NCBI RefSeq assembly: GCF_020037015.1
Contig: NZ_JAIQDE010000002.1
Span: 310,001 to 374,000 of the forward strand
Direction of reading: 5' to 3'
Length of the DNA stretch: 64,000 nucleotides
Source: Corallococcus sp. AS-1-6
GTDB taxonomy: Bacteria > Myxococcota > Myxococcia > Myxococcales > Myxococcaceae
A program made the position numbers and the translations under genes. The notes beneath the pieces were generated by a model. It was not told where the DNA came from. It worked only from the letters and a program-made list of their open reading frames with translations, and ran no database searches. Positions 8,280 to 16,960 of the stretch are shown one piece after another (position 1 is the stretch's first letter; each line of letters begins with the position of its first letter).

Positions 8280-9042
8280 GGTTGAAGAGGCGGGCCGCGT
8301 TCGCCGTGGTGACGCGGGCCACCTCCTCCAGCGACACGCCCTTCAGCTCCGCGACCTTCTTCGCCGTCTCCAGCACGTGCGCGGGCTCGTTCTTGCGGCC
8401 GCGGTGGGGCACCGGCGCGAGGTAGGGGCTGTCCGTCTCCACCATCAGGCGCTCCAGCGGCGCGAAGCGCACGGCGTCCTGGAGGGCCTCCGTCTTCTTG
8501 TAGGTGACGACGCCGGACAGCGACAGGAAGAAGCCCCGGTCCAGGTACTTGCGGGCCGCGGCCGTGTCGCCGGTGAAGCAGTGGATGACGCCGCTCGTGA
8601 CGTCCTCGGCCGCCAGGGCCGCGTCGCAGTCGTCATGCGCGTCGCGCACGTGCACCACCAGCGGCTTGGCCAGGCGCTTCGCGAGCGCGCACTGGCGCCG
8701 GAAGACGGTGGCTTGAACCTCGCGCGGCGAGTGGTCGTAGTAGTAGTCCAGCCCGGCCTCGCCCACGGCGCGCAGCTCCGGGCGGGCGCAGGTGCGCTCC
8801 AGCATCTCGAAGTCCGCTTCGGTGGCGCGGGCGGCCTCGTGCGGGTGGATGCCCAGCGTGGGCGACAGGAAGTCCGGGTGCCGGGCGGCGACCTCCAGCG
8901 CGTGGCCCCAGTCACCGGGGCCGTGGAACTGCCCCACCAGCACCGCGTGCACCAGCCCCGCGGCGCGGGCGCGCTCCAGCACCGGCGCCACGTCCGCGTA
9001 GTCCTTCGGCTCCAGGTGGCAGTGCGCATCAACCAGTCTCAT
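8266..9042 (-). CDS. TatD family metal-dependent hydrolase (deoxyribonuclease)
   Basis: TatD-type amidohydrolase-fold nuclease, 258 residues, the usual family length. Metal ligand motifs are all visible in order: DAHCHL (HxH), GIHPHE, GEAGLDYYYD, VVHVRDAHDD, GVIHCFTG and VETDSPYLAP. TatD enzymes have 3'-5' exonuclease activity on damaged DNA/RNA and also D-aminoacyl hydrolysis in some reports. Start ATG 9042 is set by the ATGA overlap with the stop of the HEAT-repeat gene upstream (9039-9042) and by homology at MRLVDAHCHL. The downstream end overlaps the convergent gene at 8266-8279. Confidence 0.92.
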   Translation of the reverse strand: MRLVDAHCHLEPKDYADVAPVLERARAAGLVHAVLVGQFHGPGDWGHALEVAARHPDFLSPTLGIHPHEAARATEADFEMLERTCARPELRAVGEAGLDYYYDHSPREVQATVFRRQCALAKRLAKPLVVHVRDAHDDCDAALAAEDVTSGVIHCFTGDTAAARKYLDRGFFLSLSGVVTYKKTEALQDAVRFAPLERLMVETDSPYLAPVPHRGRKNEPAHVLETAKKVAELKGVSLEEVARVTTANAARLFNLTLG

Positions 9043-10013
9043 GGCTTCTCCTGAAACAGCTCTTCCAGCTCCGTCCGCGCCTCTTCCGAGGCGAAGGTGG
9101 GCACGGCGGCGCGCAGGCGCTCCACGCCCTCCGCCACGCCCAGGCGCCACACGCCGTCCGCCGCGTCCAGCCGGTCATCCTCCGGCGCGCTCCGGTCCTC
9201 CAGCACCGCGAGCAGCCAGGGCAGCGCCCGCGCATCCCCCAGCCGGCCCAGCCCGCGCGCGGCGGCGCCACGGCACGGGTCCTTCGCGTCCGCGAGGATG
9301 TCCTTCAACCGCTCCAGCGCGCCCGGGACCTTCAGCTCCCCGCACAGCTCCACCGCGAGCGCCCGGTCCGCGCTCCACTTCTTGCGCGTGCGCTGCATCA
9401 GCCAGTCCGCGCCCTCCGGGTCGCCCAGCTTCAGCAGCACGCCCGCGGCCTGCGTCTTGTCGAACGCGGGCAGCAGCCACTTGCCGAAGAGGCGCTTCAC
9501 CGCCGGCAGCGCCCGCGGGTCCTCCAGCTCCGCCAGCGCGCCCAGCGCCCGGAAGCGCAGCGTGTCCACGTCCAGCGCGGCCACGAGTACGTCCAGGCCG
9601 GCGGGGTGCTTGAGGGCGGCGATGCCTCGCGCGGCCTCGAAGCGGACCTCGGGCGTGGGGTCCTCCAGCATGCCGGCCAGGGCGCCGCGCGCGTGCGGCA
9701 GCGCCAGGTCCGCGAGCCGTCCGGTGGCCTCCAGCCGCACGCGGGTGTCCTCGTCGCGCAAGCGCGGCAGGAGCATGTCCGGGAGCTGCTCCGGCGGCAG
9801 GATGACGGACGCCAGGCTCACGCCCGAGCGGCGCACCTCCGGCTGCGCGTCCGCGAGCAGCCGCACGAGCACGTCCGTGAACTCCGCCGCGTGCGCGGGC
9901 TCCTCCGACGCCAGTTGGAACAACAGGTCCGCCGCCTCGGCCCGGCTCGCCGGCCGCTTCTCGCGCTCCAGGGTCAACAGGGCGCGGTCCCGCTCGGCAC
10001 GCCAGTCCGCCAC
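9039..10013 (-). CDS. HEAT-repeat protein
   Basis: A 324-residue protein made of about seven to eight HEAT/PBS-lyase-type helical repeats, recognisable by repeated units such as LLPRLRDEDTRVRLEATGRLADL, split here as RLRDEDTRVRLEATG, then MLEDPTPEVRFEAARG and ILADAKDPCRGAAARGLG. No signal peptide or membrane segment. Such scaffolds bind other proteins and have no fixed enzymatic role. Its stop overlaps the start of tatD in ATGA, so the two should be translated together. The gene lies downstream of metG on the same strand, beyond a hairpin terminator candidate. Confidence 0.8.
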   Translation of the reverse strand: MADWRAERDRALLTLEREKRPASRAEAADLLFQLASEEPAHAAEFTDVLVRLLADAQPEVRRSGVSLASVILPPEQLPDMLLPRLRDEDTRVRLEATGRLADLALPHARGALAGMLEDPTPEVRFEAARGIAALKHPAGLDVLVAALDVDTLRFRALGALAELEDPRALPAVKRLFGKWLLPAFDKTQAAGVLLKLGDPEGADWLMQRTRKKWSADRALAVELCGELKVPGALERLKDILADAKDPCRGAAARGLGRLGDARALPWLLAVLEDRSAPEDDRLDAADGVWRLGVAEGVERLRAAVPTFASEEARTELEELFQEKP

Positions 10014-10122
10014 GTCTCGTCACCTCTCTGGCGCCCGGGCCTTCCCATGCCCGGTACGTCCTTGGAGTTCCTGCCGCTCCACCCGAAGCTGAAACCACCT
10101 CCGCGGCGCGTGGATTCAGGGC

Positions 10123-10150
10123 GGGAGGGCCTTCTGGACGACGCCCTCCC
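10123..10150 (-). terminator. Hairpin terminator candidate after metG
   Basis: GGGAGGGC at 10123-10130 and GCCCTCCC at 10143-10150 form a perfect 8-base-pair stem with a 12-base loop, 35 bases beyond the metG stop on the - strand. No T-run follows, so termination strength is uncertain. Confidence 0.4.
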
Positions 10151-10184
10151 CTGCTCCGACCCGCACCGGAAGCGACCGCCCGCG

Positions 10185-12311
10185 CTACTTCACGTCGGCG
10201 CCGGGCGGCACGTCGCCCGGATCCAGCAGGGACAGGTCCTTGCCGCCCGAGCCCGCCGTCAGCAGCATGCCGCGCGACTCGATGCCCTTGAGCTTGCGCG
10301 GCTTCAGGTTCGCCACCACCACCACGCGCCGGCCCGCCACCGCCTCCGGCGCGTACGCCTCCGCGATGCCGGACACGATGGTGCGCGGCGTGCCCTCGCC
10401 CAGGTCCACGTCCAGCTTGAGCAGCTTGTCCGCGCCCATCACCTTCTCCGCGGCCACGATGCGCCCCGCCTTCAGCACCACCTTGGCGAAGTCCGCGTAC
10501 TCGATGTCGGCCGCGGGCGCGCCTTCCGCCGGCCCCGCGCCAGGGGACGCCTGCGGGGTGGGCGCCGCTTCGGGAGTCTTCACTTCCACGGGCTTCTTCT
10601 CCGTCTTCTTGTCCTTGCCGCCTGCCTTCGCGGGCTCGGCGGCCGGCGTCCCCGCGGGGACCTTGATGATGGCGTTGACGCGCTCCTCCTCCAGCCGGGG
10701 CAGCAGCGGCTCCGGCGTGCCCAGCGGACGGGTGCGGTCGAGCAGCGGGTACTTCGCGGTGGCGAGCGCCTGGAACGTCAGCGGCTCCGCCCCCAACTGC
10801 GCGAACAGCTTCTCCGACACGCGCGGCGTCACCGGCGCCAGGAGCGCGCCCAGCAGGTACGCCACGTCCGCCGCGTCCGACAGGTCCGCGCGCGCGGCCT
10901 CCGCGTCCTTCTTCACCAGCGCCCACGGCGCCGCCGTCTGCAGGAACGCGTTCGCCGTGGAGGCGATCTCCGTGATGATCCGGATGGCGTTGCGGTACTC
11001 CAGCTTCTCGAACGCCTCGCGCACCTCCGGCACGCGCGCCAGCGCGTCCTCCACCAGCTTGCGCCCCGCCCCTTCCGCGCGGCCCGGCGCGAGCTTCTTC
11101 TCCAGCGGCCCGGCCAGGAGCGACAGCGCGCGGTTGGCCAGGTTGCCCACGTTGTTGACGAGCTCGCCGTTCACCCGCAGGCGGAAGTCCTTCAGGTTGA
11201 GGTCCAGGTCCTCCACGCCCGCGCCCAGGTTGGCCGCGTAGAAGTAGCGCAGGTAGCTGGGGTCCAGCAGGTCCAGGTAGTCGCGCGCGGCCACCATGGT
11301 GCCGCGGCTCTTGCTCATCTTCTCCCCGTTCACGGTCAGGTGCCCGTGCACCTTGATCTCGTTGGGGATGTGGAACCCCGCGACGTTCAGCACCGCGGGC
11401 CAGAACAGCGCGTGGAAGTAGACGATGTCCTTGCCGATGAAGTGGATGATGCGCGTGGGCGCGTCCTTGCCCCAGTACGCGAGCGCGTCCGGAGCGCGGC
11501 CCGACTCCTTGGCCCACTTCTCCGTCGTGGCGATGTACCCGATGGGCGCGTCCAGCCAGACGTAGAAGAACTTGTCCGTCTCACCCGGGATCGCGAAGCC
11601 GAAGTACGGCCCGTCGCGGCTGATGTCCCAGTCCGCCAGGCCCTTCTCGAAGAAGCCCTGGAGCTGGGCGGCCAGGCCCGGGTGGATGAAGCCGGGGCGC
11701 TTGAGCACTTCCTGGAGGAAGTCCGCGTGCCGCGACAGCTTGAAGAACAGGTGCACGGAGTTGCGGCGCACCGGCGGAGTGCCACACAGCGCGCACTTCG
11801 GATCGATGAGGTCCGTGGGGTTGTACGTCTTGCCGCACTTCTCGCAGGCGTCGCCGTACTGATCCGTGGACCGGCAGTTGGGACAGGTGCCCCGGATGAA
11901 GCGGTCCGGCAGGAAGCGCTTGTCCTTCTCGCAGTAGGTCTGCTCGATGTCGCGGCGGTCGATGTCGCCCGCGTCCTTCAAGCGCCCGTAGATGAGCTCC
12001 GCGTAGTGGCGGTTCTCCGGCGAGTTGGTGGAGTGGAAGTAGTCGAAGCGGATGTCGAAGTCGCGGAAGTCGCGCTGGTGCTCGTCGTGGAAGCGCGCGA
12101 CGAACTGCTCCGGCGGGATGCCCTGCTTCGCGGCGTTGATTTCGATGGGCGTGCCGTGCGTGTCGTCCGCGCAGAAATAGACGACGTCCTGGCCGCACGA
12201 GCGCAGGAAGCGGACGTAGATGTCCGTCTGGATGTACTCGACGGCGTGGCCGAGGTGGACGGCGCCGTTCGCGTACGGAAGGGCGCTGGTGACGAGGATT
12301 CTCTCCGCCAT
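10185..12311 (-). CDS. metG: Methionyl-tRNA synthetase with C-terminal tRNA-binding domain
   Basis: Class I synthetase that charges tRNA-Met, 708 residues. Visible are the HIGH-type signature as HLGH near residue 19 after TSALPYANGAV, a four-Cys zinc knuckle (CPNC ... CEKC, then CALC), and KMSKSRG at about 331-337. After an Ala/Lys/Pro linker, residues about 590-708 form a Trbp111-type OB tRNA-binding domain (IEYADFAKVVLKAGRI ... KGIESRGMLL) that also makes the enzyme dimeric in E. coli. ATG 12311 is preceded by an AGGAG-type site (CAGGAGAGTCC). Divergent from the NRDE gene 109 bases away. Confidence 0.97.
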   Translation of the reverse strand: MAERILVTSALPYANGAVHLGHAVEYIQTDIYVRFLRSCGQDVVYFCADDTHGTPIEINAAKQGIPPEQFVARFHDEHQRDFRDFDIRFDYFHSTNSPENRHYAELIYGRLKDAGDIDRRDIEQTYCEKDKRFLPDRFIRGTCPNCRSTDQYGDACEKCGKTYNPTDLIDPKCALCGTPPVRRNSVHLFFKLSRHADFLQEVLKRPGFIHPGLAAQLQGFFEKGLADWDISRDGPYFGFAIPGETDKFFYVWLDAPIGYIATTEKWAKESGRAPDALAYWGKDAPTRIIHFIGKDIVYFHALFWPAVLNVAGFHIPNEIKVHGHLTVNGEKMSKSRGTMVAARDYLDLLDPSYLRYFYAANLGAGVEDLDLNLKDFRLRVNGELVNNVGNLANRALSLLAGPLEKKLAPGRAEGAGRKLVEDALARVPEVREAFEKLEYRNAIRIITEIASTANAFLQTAAPWALVKKDAEAARADLSDAADVAYLLGALLAPVTPRVSEKLFAQLGAEPLTFQALATAKYPLLDRTRPLGTPEPLLPRLEEERVNAIIKVPAGTPAAEPAKAGGKDKKTEKKPVEVKTPEAAPTPQASPGAGPAEGAPAADIEYADFAKVVLKAGRIVAAEKVMGADKLLKLDVDLGEGTPRTIVSGIAEAYAPEAVAGRRVVVVANLKPRKLKGIESRGMLLTAGSGGKDLSLLDPGDVPPGADVK

Positions 12312-12420
12312 GGACTCTCCTGAGGGCGGCGGACCATAGCCGCTCGGGGAAACGAGGTCATCGCCAACATGCAGGCCGGACGCTGCATGGCGCGAAGGGG
12401 GATGTTATCGAGCGGACGCC

Positions 12421-13215
12421 ATGTGCACCGTCCTCATCCTCCGTAACGCCCATCCCGAGTGGCCGCTGGTCCTCGCCGCCAACCGGGATGAGCTCTACGC
12501 GCGTCCGGCCCACGGGCCCAGGGTCCTCTCCGAGTCCCCCCGCGTGGTGGGCGGCCAGGACGTGGAGCGGGGCGGCACGTGGATGGGGGTCACCCACGAG
12601 GGAGTCATCGTCGCCCTGACGAACCAGCGCGGCGCCCGGAGCCTGGGCCTGGCCCCCCGCTCCCGGGGCGAGGTGGTGCTGCGCGCCCTCCAGGCCGGGT
12701 CGGTGGACACCATCGAGCGCTACCTCGGCACCCTGCCCGCCCCGGAGTTCCTGCCCTTCAACCTGCTCTACGGGGACGCGAGCACCCTGCGGGTGGCCTA
12801 CGCGCGCCCGGGCCACGAGCACCTGCTGCACGAGGACGTCCCGGACGGCGTGCACGTGCTCCCCAATGACAGCCTGGACAACCTGGCCCTCCCCAAGGTC
12901 CGGCGGGCGCATGCCCTGGCGGAGGGCGCGGCGAAGGGCCCGTGGCCGGAGCTGGTGACGGGGCTCCAGGCGGCCCTGGCCGACCATGCCCTGCCGCCCC
13001 GCGAAGCCGCGACGGGGCCGCTCGCGGAGAACGACCTGCCCGCGGACCTCCTCCAGCAGCTCCAGGCGCTGTGCATCCACACGGAGGGCTACGGGACGCG
13101 CTCGTCCGCCATCGTCGCGCTGGGGCCCGGCCACGTGGGGCACTACCTGGCCACGGACAGCGCGCCCTGCCAGGGCGGGTGGCGGGACGTGACGGGGCTG
13201 CTCACGGCGCCCTGA
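12421..13215 (+). CDS. NRDE (TANGO2-like) family protein
   Basis: Begins MCTVLILRN and carries the family-defining Asn-Arg-Asp-Glu in LAANRDELYAR, which names the NRDE/TANGO2 group. Length 264 is typical. The Cys2 and the NRDE block resemble an N-terminal-nucleophile hydrolase layout, and eukaryotic TANGO2 has been linked to lipid and heme handling, but the bacterial reaction is not established. Later family blocks GGTWMGVTHEGVIVALTNQR and YGTRSSAIVAL are present. Its end is 11 bases from the convergent patatin-like gene. Confidence 0.9.
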   Translation: MCTVLILRNAHPEWPLVLAANRDELYARPAHGPRVLSESPRVVGGQDVERGGTWMGVTHEGVIVALTNQRGARSLGLAPRSRGEVVLRALQAGSVDTIERYLGTLPAPEFLPFNLLYGDASTLRVAYARPGHEHLLHEDVPDGVHVLPNDSLDNLALPKVRRAHALAEGAAKGPWPELVTGLQAALADHALPPREAATGPLAENDLPADLLQQLQALCIHTEGYGTRSSAIVALGPGHVGHYLATDSAPCQGGWRDVTGLLTAP

Positions 13216-13226
13216 GCGGCTGGTTC

Positions 13227-14114
13227 TCAGTCCAGCCGCGCCCGCATCACCGCGTCGCGGCCCGCGTCGTAGGTCGCTTCGAAGGCAGGCCCGCGTCCGG
13301 TGAAGGCCTCCACCGGGGGCATGGCCACGTCCACGCGGACCTCCCGCACGTCGCAGCCCAGGTCCGGGCGGTAGAAGGCCGGCTCGCCGGTGACGTTGAT
13401 GGCGATGAGCCGCGCGCCCGGGAACAACTGACACGCGTCATGGACGGGCGTCGCGGACACGCGGTCCGCGCCCGGGTCGATGCGCTCCAGCGTCGCGTCC
13501 TTGAACAGGAGCGGGTTGGCGGCGCTCGCGGCGACGGCCTCCGCCAGCGGGCCGCGCGTGACGGTCACCAGCCGGATGCCGCCCGCGAAGGGCTCCTGGT
13601 GGAAGGTGGCGAAGGGCACGGGGAGCTCCTCCACGCGCGCGCCCGCGTAGAAGGAATCCAGCACCTGGGTGAAGCGCTCATGGCTCAAGGGAGGCACCGT
13701 CGCCGCGCCCCCCGCCGCGCCCAGCGCGCCCGCCGCCACCGCCGGTCCCAGCGCACCGCCCGACACCAGCACCGCGAACAGGCCCACCGCCGCGCCCACC
13801 GCGCCGCGCTTCGCGGCGGCCTTGCGCGTCTCGTCTTCATAGGCGGTGAAGAAGGAGTGGTAGCGCTGGCGCAGGTTGGCGCCGGGCGCGGACGCGTAGA
13901 GGCCGCCCACCACCGCGCCCATGCTGTTGCCCACCACGCAGTCGATGGGCACGCCCCGGGCCACCAGCGCATCCAGCGCGCCCACGTGCGCGAGCCCCTT
14001 GGTGCCTCCCACCGACAGCACCACGCAGGTGCGCGAGGCGCGCGTGTCCCGGTGACACGACAGGGCTCCCGAAGCCACCACCACCGTCAGCCACACCAGG
14101 CCCAAGCGCCGCAT
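13227..14114 (-). CDS. Patatin-like phospholipase family lipoprotein, degenerate catalytic dyad
   Basis: Signal peptide with lipobox ALSC (Cys20), so probably a membrane-anchored lipoprotein. The patatin oxyanion loop GGTKGLAHVG and nucleophile elbow GNSMG (GxSxG) are both present. The family's second catalytic residue, the Asp of a DGG/DGA motif, is not obvious. The expected place reads TPVHDACQLFPGA, so a non-standard DA pair may serve or activity may be lost. A Gly/Ala-rich stretch (about 105-145) looks like an inserted hydrophobic hairpin. Acyl hydrolase activity at the envelope is the simplest guess. Separated from the upstream protease gene by a good terminator. Confidence 0.75.
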   Translation of the reverse strand: MRRLGLVWLTVVVASGALSCHRDTRASRTCVVLSVGGTKGLAHVGALDALVARGVPIDCVVGNSMGAVVGGLYASAPGANLRQRYHSFFTAYEDETRKAAAKRGAVGAAVGLFAVLVSGGALGPAVAAGALGAAGGAATVPPLSHERFTQVLDSFYAGARVEELPVPFATFHQEPFAGGIRLVTVTRGPLAEAVAASAANPLLFKDATLERIDPGADRVSATPVHDACQLFPGARLIAINVTGEPAFYRPDLGCDVREVRVDVAMPPVEAFTGRGPAFEATYDAGRDAVMRARLD

Positions 14115-14169
14115 GCGTCCTCCTGCTCGCGAAGTCGGGCCACCCTACCCCGTGGCGCCACTCCCCCAA

Positions 14170-14206
14170 AACACGACCGCCCCCGGGACAGGAGCCCCGG
14201 AGGCGG
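14170..14206 (-). terminator. Intrinsic terminator of the M4 protease gene
   Basis: On the - strand, an 11-base-pair stem (14196-14206 with 14177-14187, one G-U pair) closes an 8-base loop and is followed by TCGTGTTTTGG. It starts 54 bases after the protease stop. This is one of the few hairpins in the window with a T-run. Confidence 0.6.
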
Positions 14207-14259
14207 AAGGTGACCTTCACGAGGCCCGGCGTGGACTCACGCCGGACCCGCGCGAGGGA

Positions 14260-16149
14260 CTAGTACGTGGCCTTGAGGGACACGCTGCTGTACGCCGAGT
14301 AGCCGCGCAGCATGATGTACATCTTGCCCGACGCGGTCTTCGCCGCCGCGCTGCACGTCTCGTTGTTGCCGGACAGGTACGGACGGCAGTCGTACGAGGT
14401 CGTCGTCGGGGCGGAGCCGAACTTGATGTACATGTCCGCGTCGCCCGTGCCGCCGCTCATGACGTACGTGGACGCCTTGGAGGCCGGCAGGTCGATGCAG
14501 TAGTAGTTCTGCGAGCCGGAGGCGCCGGACAGGCCCGTCTTCGCCACGCCGTTGGTCAGCGCGGTGCAGGTGATGGGGACGCCCACGCCCACCGCTTCCC
14601 AGGCCGCCTTCACGGAAGCCTGCGTGGCGGCGTCGTAGCCCAGGGCCGCGGCGGCCTGGATGGTCCACGTCTTCGCCTGCTCGTAGGTGGTGCTGGCCGT
14701 GTAGAGGTTGGCGTTGGCGTAGTACCAGATCTGCGCCGCCTTCTGGACGCCGATGCCCGTCACGACGATGGAGCTGCGGCCGCGCGGGTGCGTGCCGCCC
14801 TTGGCGAGCAGCGCGAACGCCAGGTTCGGGACGCCGGAGGTGTAGTGCACGTCCTGGCCGCTGTAGTTCGGCGCCCAGTCGATGGACGCGCCGTCCTTCG
14901 CCGGGTCGTCCATGTAGCGGAGCGCGTCACCGGCCGTGGCGGGGGTCCACACGTCCTCGCCCACCTTCCAGATGTCCGCCCCGGTGCTCCACGTGCCGGA
15001 CTTCCAGCTCTCGCAGATGGCGCCGAAGGTGTCGGACATGGCCTCGTTGAGGCCGCCGGACTGGCCGGAGTACGTGAGGTTGGACTCGTTCTCCGTCACC
15101 GCGTGGGTCAGCTCGTGGACGGTGACGTCCGCGTCCTTGCCCAGCTCGATGGAGTTCACGCCGTCGCCGTCGCCGTACACCATCTGGGTGCCGTCCCAGT
15201 AGGCGTTCACGTAGTTCTTGCTGTAGTGAACCGTGCTGATCAGCGTCTGGCCCGCGTTGTTCAGCGAGTCGCGGTTGAAGTTCGTCTTGTAGCAGTCGTA
15301 GGTGTAGCCCAGCATGTCGTAGTTCATGTCGACATGGGAGTCACCGATGGCCGCCTGGCCCTCGCTGCGCTTGAGCGTGCCCGGGGTGGTGGTGCCGTTG
15401 TTCGCGCTGTAGAGCTTGCGGTTGAGCGCGGTGTGGATCTCCGGAACGCGCAGCAGCGTGGCGCCGTTGAGCGCGTCCACGTAGACGCGGTCGCGCAGCG
15501 GCATCTGGGCCGTCTCACCGGTGACCTTCACCTCGTAGGCCAGGCGCAGCCGGCCGTCCTGCTCGGACTTCACGTACACCAGGCGCGCGCCCTCCGCGGC
15601 CAGGCCCGTGCCCTTCGTGTCGCGCAGCGCCGCCGTCTGGGCCGCCTCCGCGGCGACCAGCGGACGCGCGGACACCGTGCCACCGGCGCGGGCGGAGCCG
15701 TTCGCGCCGAAGATGGCGCCCGAGCGGTCCACGTGCACCACCAGCTCCTCGCCCACCACCGGCAGACCGTTCATCGTCTGCGCGTAGCGGATGTGCGAGA
15801 CGCCCTGGTCGTCCACGCTGATGCGGCGGACCTGCAGGTCGTTCGCGTTCAGGCGGAACAGCGACGCGATGGAAGGCAGCGACCCGGCGATGGCCGTGTG
15901 CACGTCCGCGGCCGCGAAGCCCGTCAGCGGGCGGTCCGCCTGGCCCAGGCGGCCCTGGATGGTGTGCGGCGTCCCATCCGCGTTGGTGCCGACAATCTGC
16001 GCGCCCGGGATGACGCTCAGCGCGTTCTGCACTTCGGCGACGTCGTCCGGCTTCTGCTGCTCATTCTGCGTGTTGGCGTCCGTGTCCCCGACACCACAAG
16101 CCATCAGGGGAAACGCCAGCAGGGCTGAAACGAAACGGGTGCGAACCAA
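14260..16149 (-). CDS. Secreted M4 (thermolysin-type) metalloprotease, lipoprotein-type signal
   Basis: Extracellular zinc endopeptidase, 629 residues. The leader carries a lipobox (LMAC) within 20 residues of the start, followed by an FTP/PepSY propeptide (about 25-210). The catalytic domain has zinc motif HELTH (His345, Glu346, His349) and the third ligand Glu369 in GGLNEAMSD. A C-terminal PPC beta domain (about 520-629) follows a cleavable linker. The start is TTG 16149: a GGAGG site at 16157-16161 sits 7 bases before it. A longer in-frame TTG start at 16173 lacks such a site. A perfect hairpin in the leader touches the ribosome site (16161-16193). Likely role is degrading prey or environmental protein. 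Confidence 0.93.
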   Translation of the reverse strand: MVRTRFVSALLAFPLMACGVGDTDANTQNEQQKPDDVAEVQNALSVIPGAQIVGTNADGTPHTIQGRLGQADRPLTGFAAADVHTAIAGSLPSIASLFRLNANDLQVRRISVDDQGVSHIRYAQTMNGLPVVGEELVVHVDRSGAIFGANGSARAGGTVSARPLVAAEAAQTAALRDTKGTGLAAEGARLVYVKSEQDGRLRLAYEVKVTGETAQMPLRDRVYVDALNGATLLRVPEIHTALNRKLYSANNGTTTPGTLKRSEGQAAIGDSHVDMNYDMLGYTYDCYKTNFNRDSLNNAGQTLISTVHYSKNYVNAYWDGTQMVYGDGDGVNSIELGKDADVTVHELTHAVTENESNLTYSGQSGGLNEAMSDTFGAICESWKSGTWSTGADIWKVGEDVWTPATAGDALRYMDDPAKDGASIDWAPNYSGQDVHYTSGVPNLAFALLAKGGTHPRGRSSIVVTGIGVQKAAQIWYYANANLYTASTTYEQAKTWTIQAAAALGYDAATQASVKAAWEAVGVGVPITCTALTNGVAKTGLSGASGSQNYYCIDLPASKASTYVMSGGTGDADMYIKFGSAPTTTSYDCRPYLSGNNETCSAAAKTASGKMYIMLRGYSAYSSVSLKATY

Positions 16150-16160
16150 GGTACTGCCTC

Positions 16161-16193
16161 CTGCCCGGCGCAAAGGGGGTGGTCGCCGGGCAG
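16161..16193 (-). promoter_or_regulatory. Leader hairpin abutting the protease ribosome site
   Basis: CTGCCCGGCG at 16161-16170 and CGCCGGGCAG at 16184-16193 form a perfect 10-base-pair stem with a 13-base loop in the 5' leader of the M4 protease mRNA. The GGAGG ribosome site at 16157-16161 begins at the foot of this stem. It could limit ribosome access. Confidence 0.45.
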
Positions 16194-16485
16194 CGCTCCC
16201 TTCAGCATTCTTCAGGCCAACTCATTAAGTCCGCGAAATGCTTCGGAGTACGGGAAGGCACTGAAAAACGGCTGGCACATCCGCGCCCAGTAAATCTTCT
16301 GTAATGTGGAAGCATTCGTTACACCCCCGGCGCAACCCCCCGGACTTGCTCGGGATTCAGGGGCGAGCGGGCGGCTGTCCTGAACCATGACAGCGCACGC
16401 GGGGTGCGTCCTCTATTCGGACAATCCCAGGCTGACGGCTTTTTCTTGCTACGCAAAGCAACGCCGCGAATTCGCGCGGTGTGCG
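16194..16485. other. Intergenic region upstream of the M4 protease
   Basis: Together with the leader this is a gap of over 300 bases without a gene. It is locally less GC-rich than its surroundings (TAAATCTTCTGTAATG at about 16291) and should contain the protease promoter on the - strand, but no convincing -35/-10 or -24/-12 pair was found. CGCGAATTCGCG at 16465-16476 is a perfect 12-base palindrome just after the methyltransferase stop. I see no small gene. Confidence 0.4.
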
Positions 16486-16935
16486 TCAGCGCCACACGCC
16501 GAGCAGCACCCGCGCGCGTCCGTCCATGGGGAGCGCGGCCTCTTCCACCGTGGTGAAGCCGGCGTCGCGGGCCACGTCGGCCAGGTGCCGCATCCACGGC
16601 TTGTAGGGCATCCCGTTGTCGGAGCAGCACGGGACGACGGCGAAGCCCAGCCCGTGGCGTGCGGCGTACTCGATGATGATCCGCGTGGCGCCGTCCGGGT
16701 GCATGCCCACGACGAGCTCCGCCTCGCAGGGCTCCTCCAGCGTGAAGAGCCGCTGCGCGTACTTCACGGGCAGGTGCTTGTGGCGCAGGTCGAAGGTGGT
16801 GACGGTGCGCCCGCGCTGGGTGAGGGACTCGTTCAATTTCCCCATGCCGCCGGCGATGTCATAGACGCGCAGGGCCTGGGGGAAGCGCGTGACGAGCAGG
16901 TCCGCGAAGAGGTCGAAGCGTCGCTTGTCCGCCAT
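16486..16935 (-). CDS. Small SAM-dependent methyltransferase-like protein
   Basis: A 149-residue Rossmann-type protein. Motif I reads VYDIAGGMGKLNE, followed by FDLRHKH. A GMHPDGAT segment then precedes AVVPCC. The GxHxxG...VxxCC pattern resembles the TRM13/METTL25-like methyltransferase group, though this protein is much shorter. Substrate unknown. It sits 25 bases downstream of holA on the same strand and may be the last gene of the holB-holA operon. ATG 16935 has GGAG (AAGGAGCC) just upstream. Confidence 0.7.
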   Translation of the reverse strand: MADKRRFDLFADLLVTRFPQALRVYDIAGGMGKLNESLTQRGRTVTTFDLRHKHLPVKYAQRLFTLEEPCEAELVVGMHPDGATRIIIEYAARHGLGFAVVPCCSDNGMPYKPWMRHLADVARDAGFTTVEEAALPMDGRARVLLGVWR

Positions 16936-16960
16936 GGCGGCTCCTTCAGCCCGGGCCCCT

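Noticed and set aside
14260..16149. Protease start at TTG 16173
   Set aside because: No ribosome site precedes it, while TTG 16149 has GGAGG 7 bases upstream and gives a proper signal peptide.
16272..16288. TGGCAC resembling a sigma-54 -24 element
   Set aside because: The required GC at the -12 position is not at the right spacing and it would face away from the protease gene.
16465..16476. Perfect palindrome CGCGAATTCGCG just after the small methyltransferase gene
   Set aside because: A 12-base palindrome contains an ordinary restriction-type core and GC flanks; with no second copy, T-run or conserved context seen, function is not supported.
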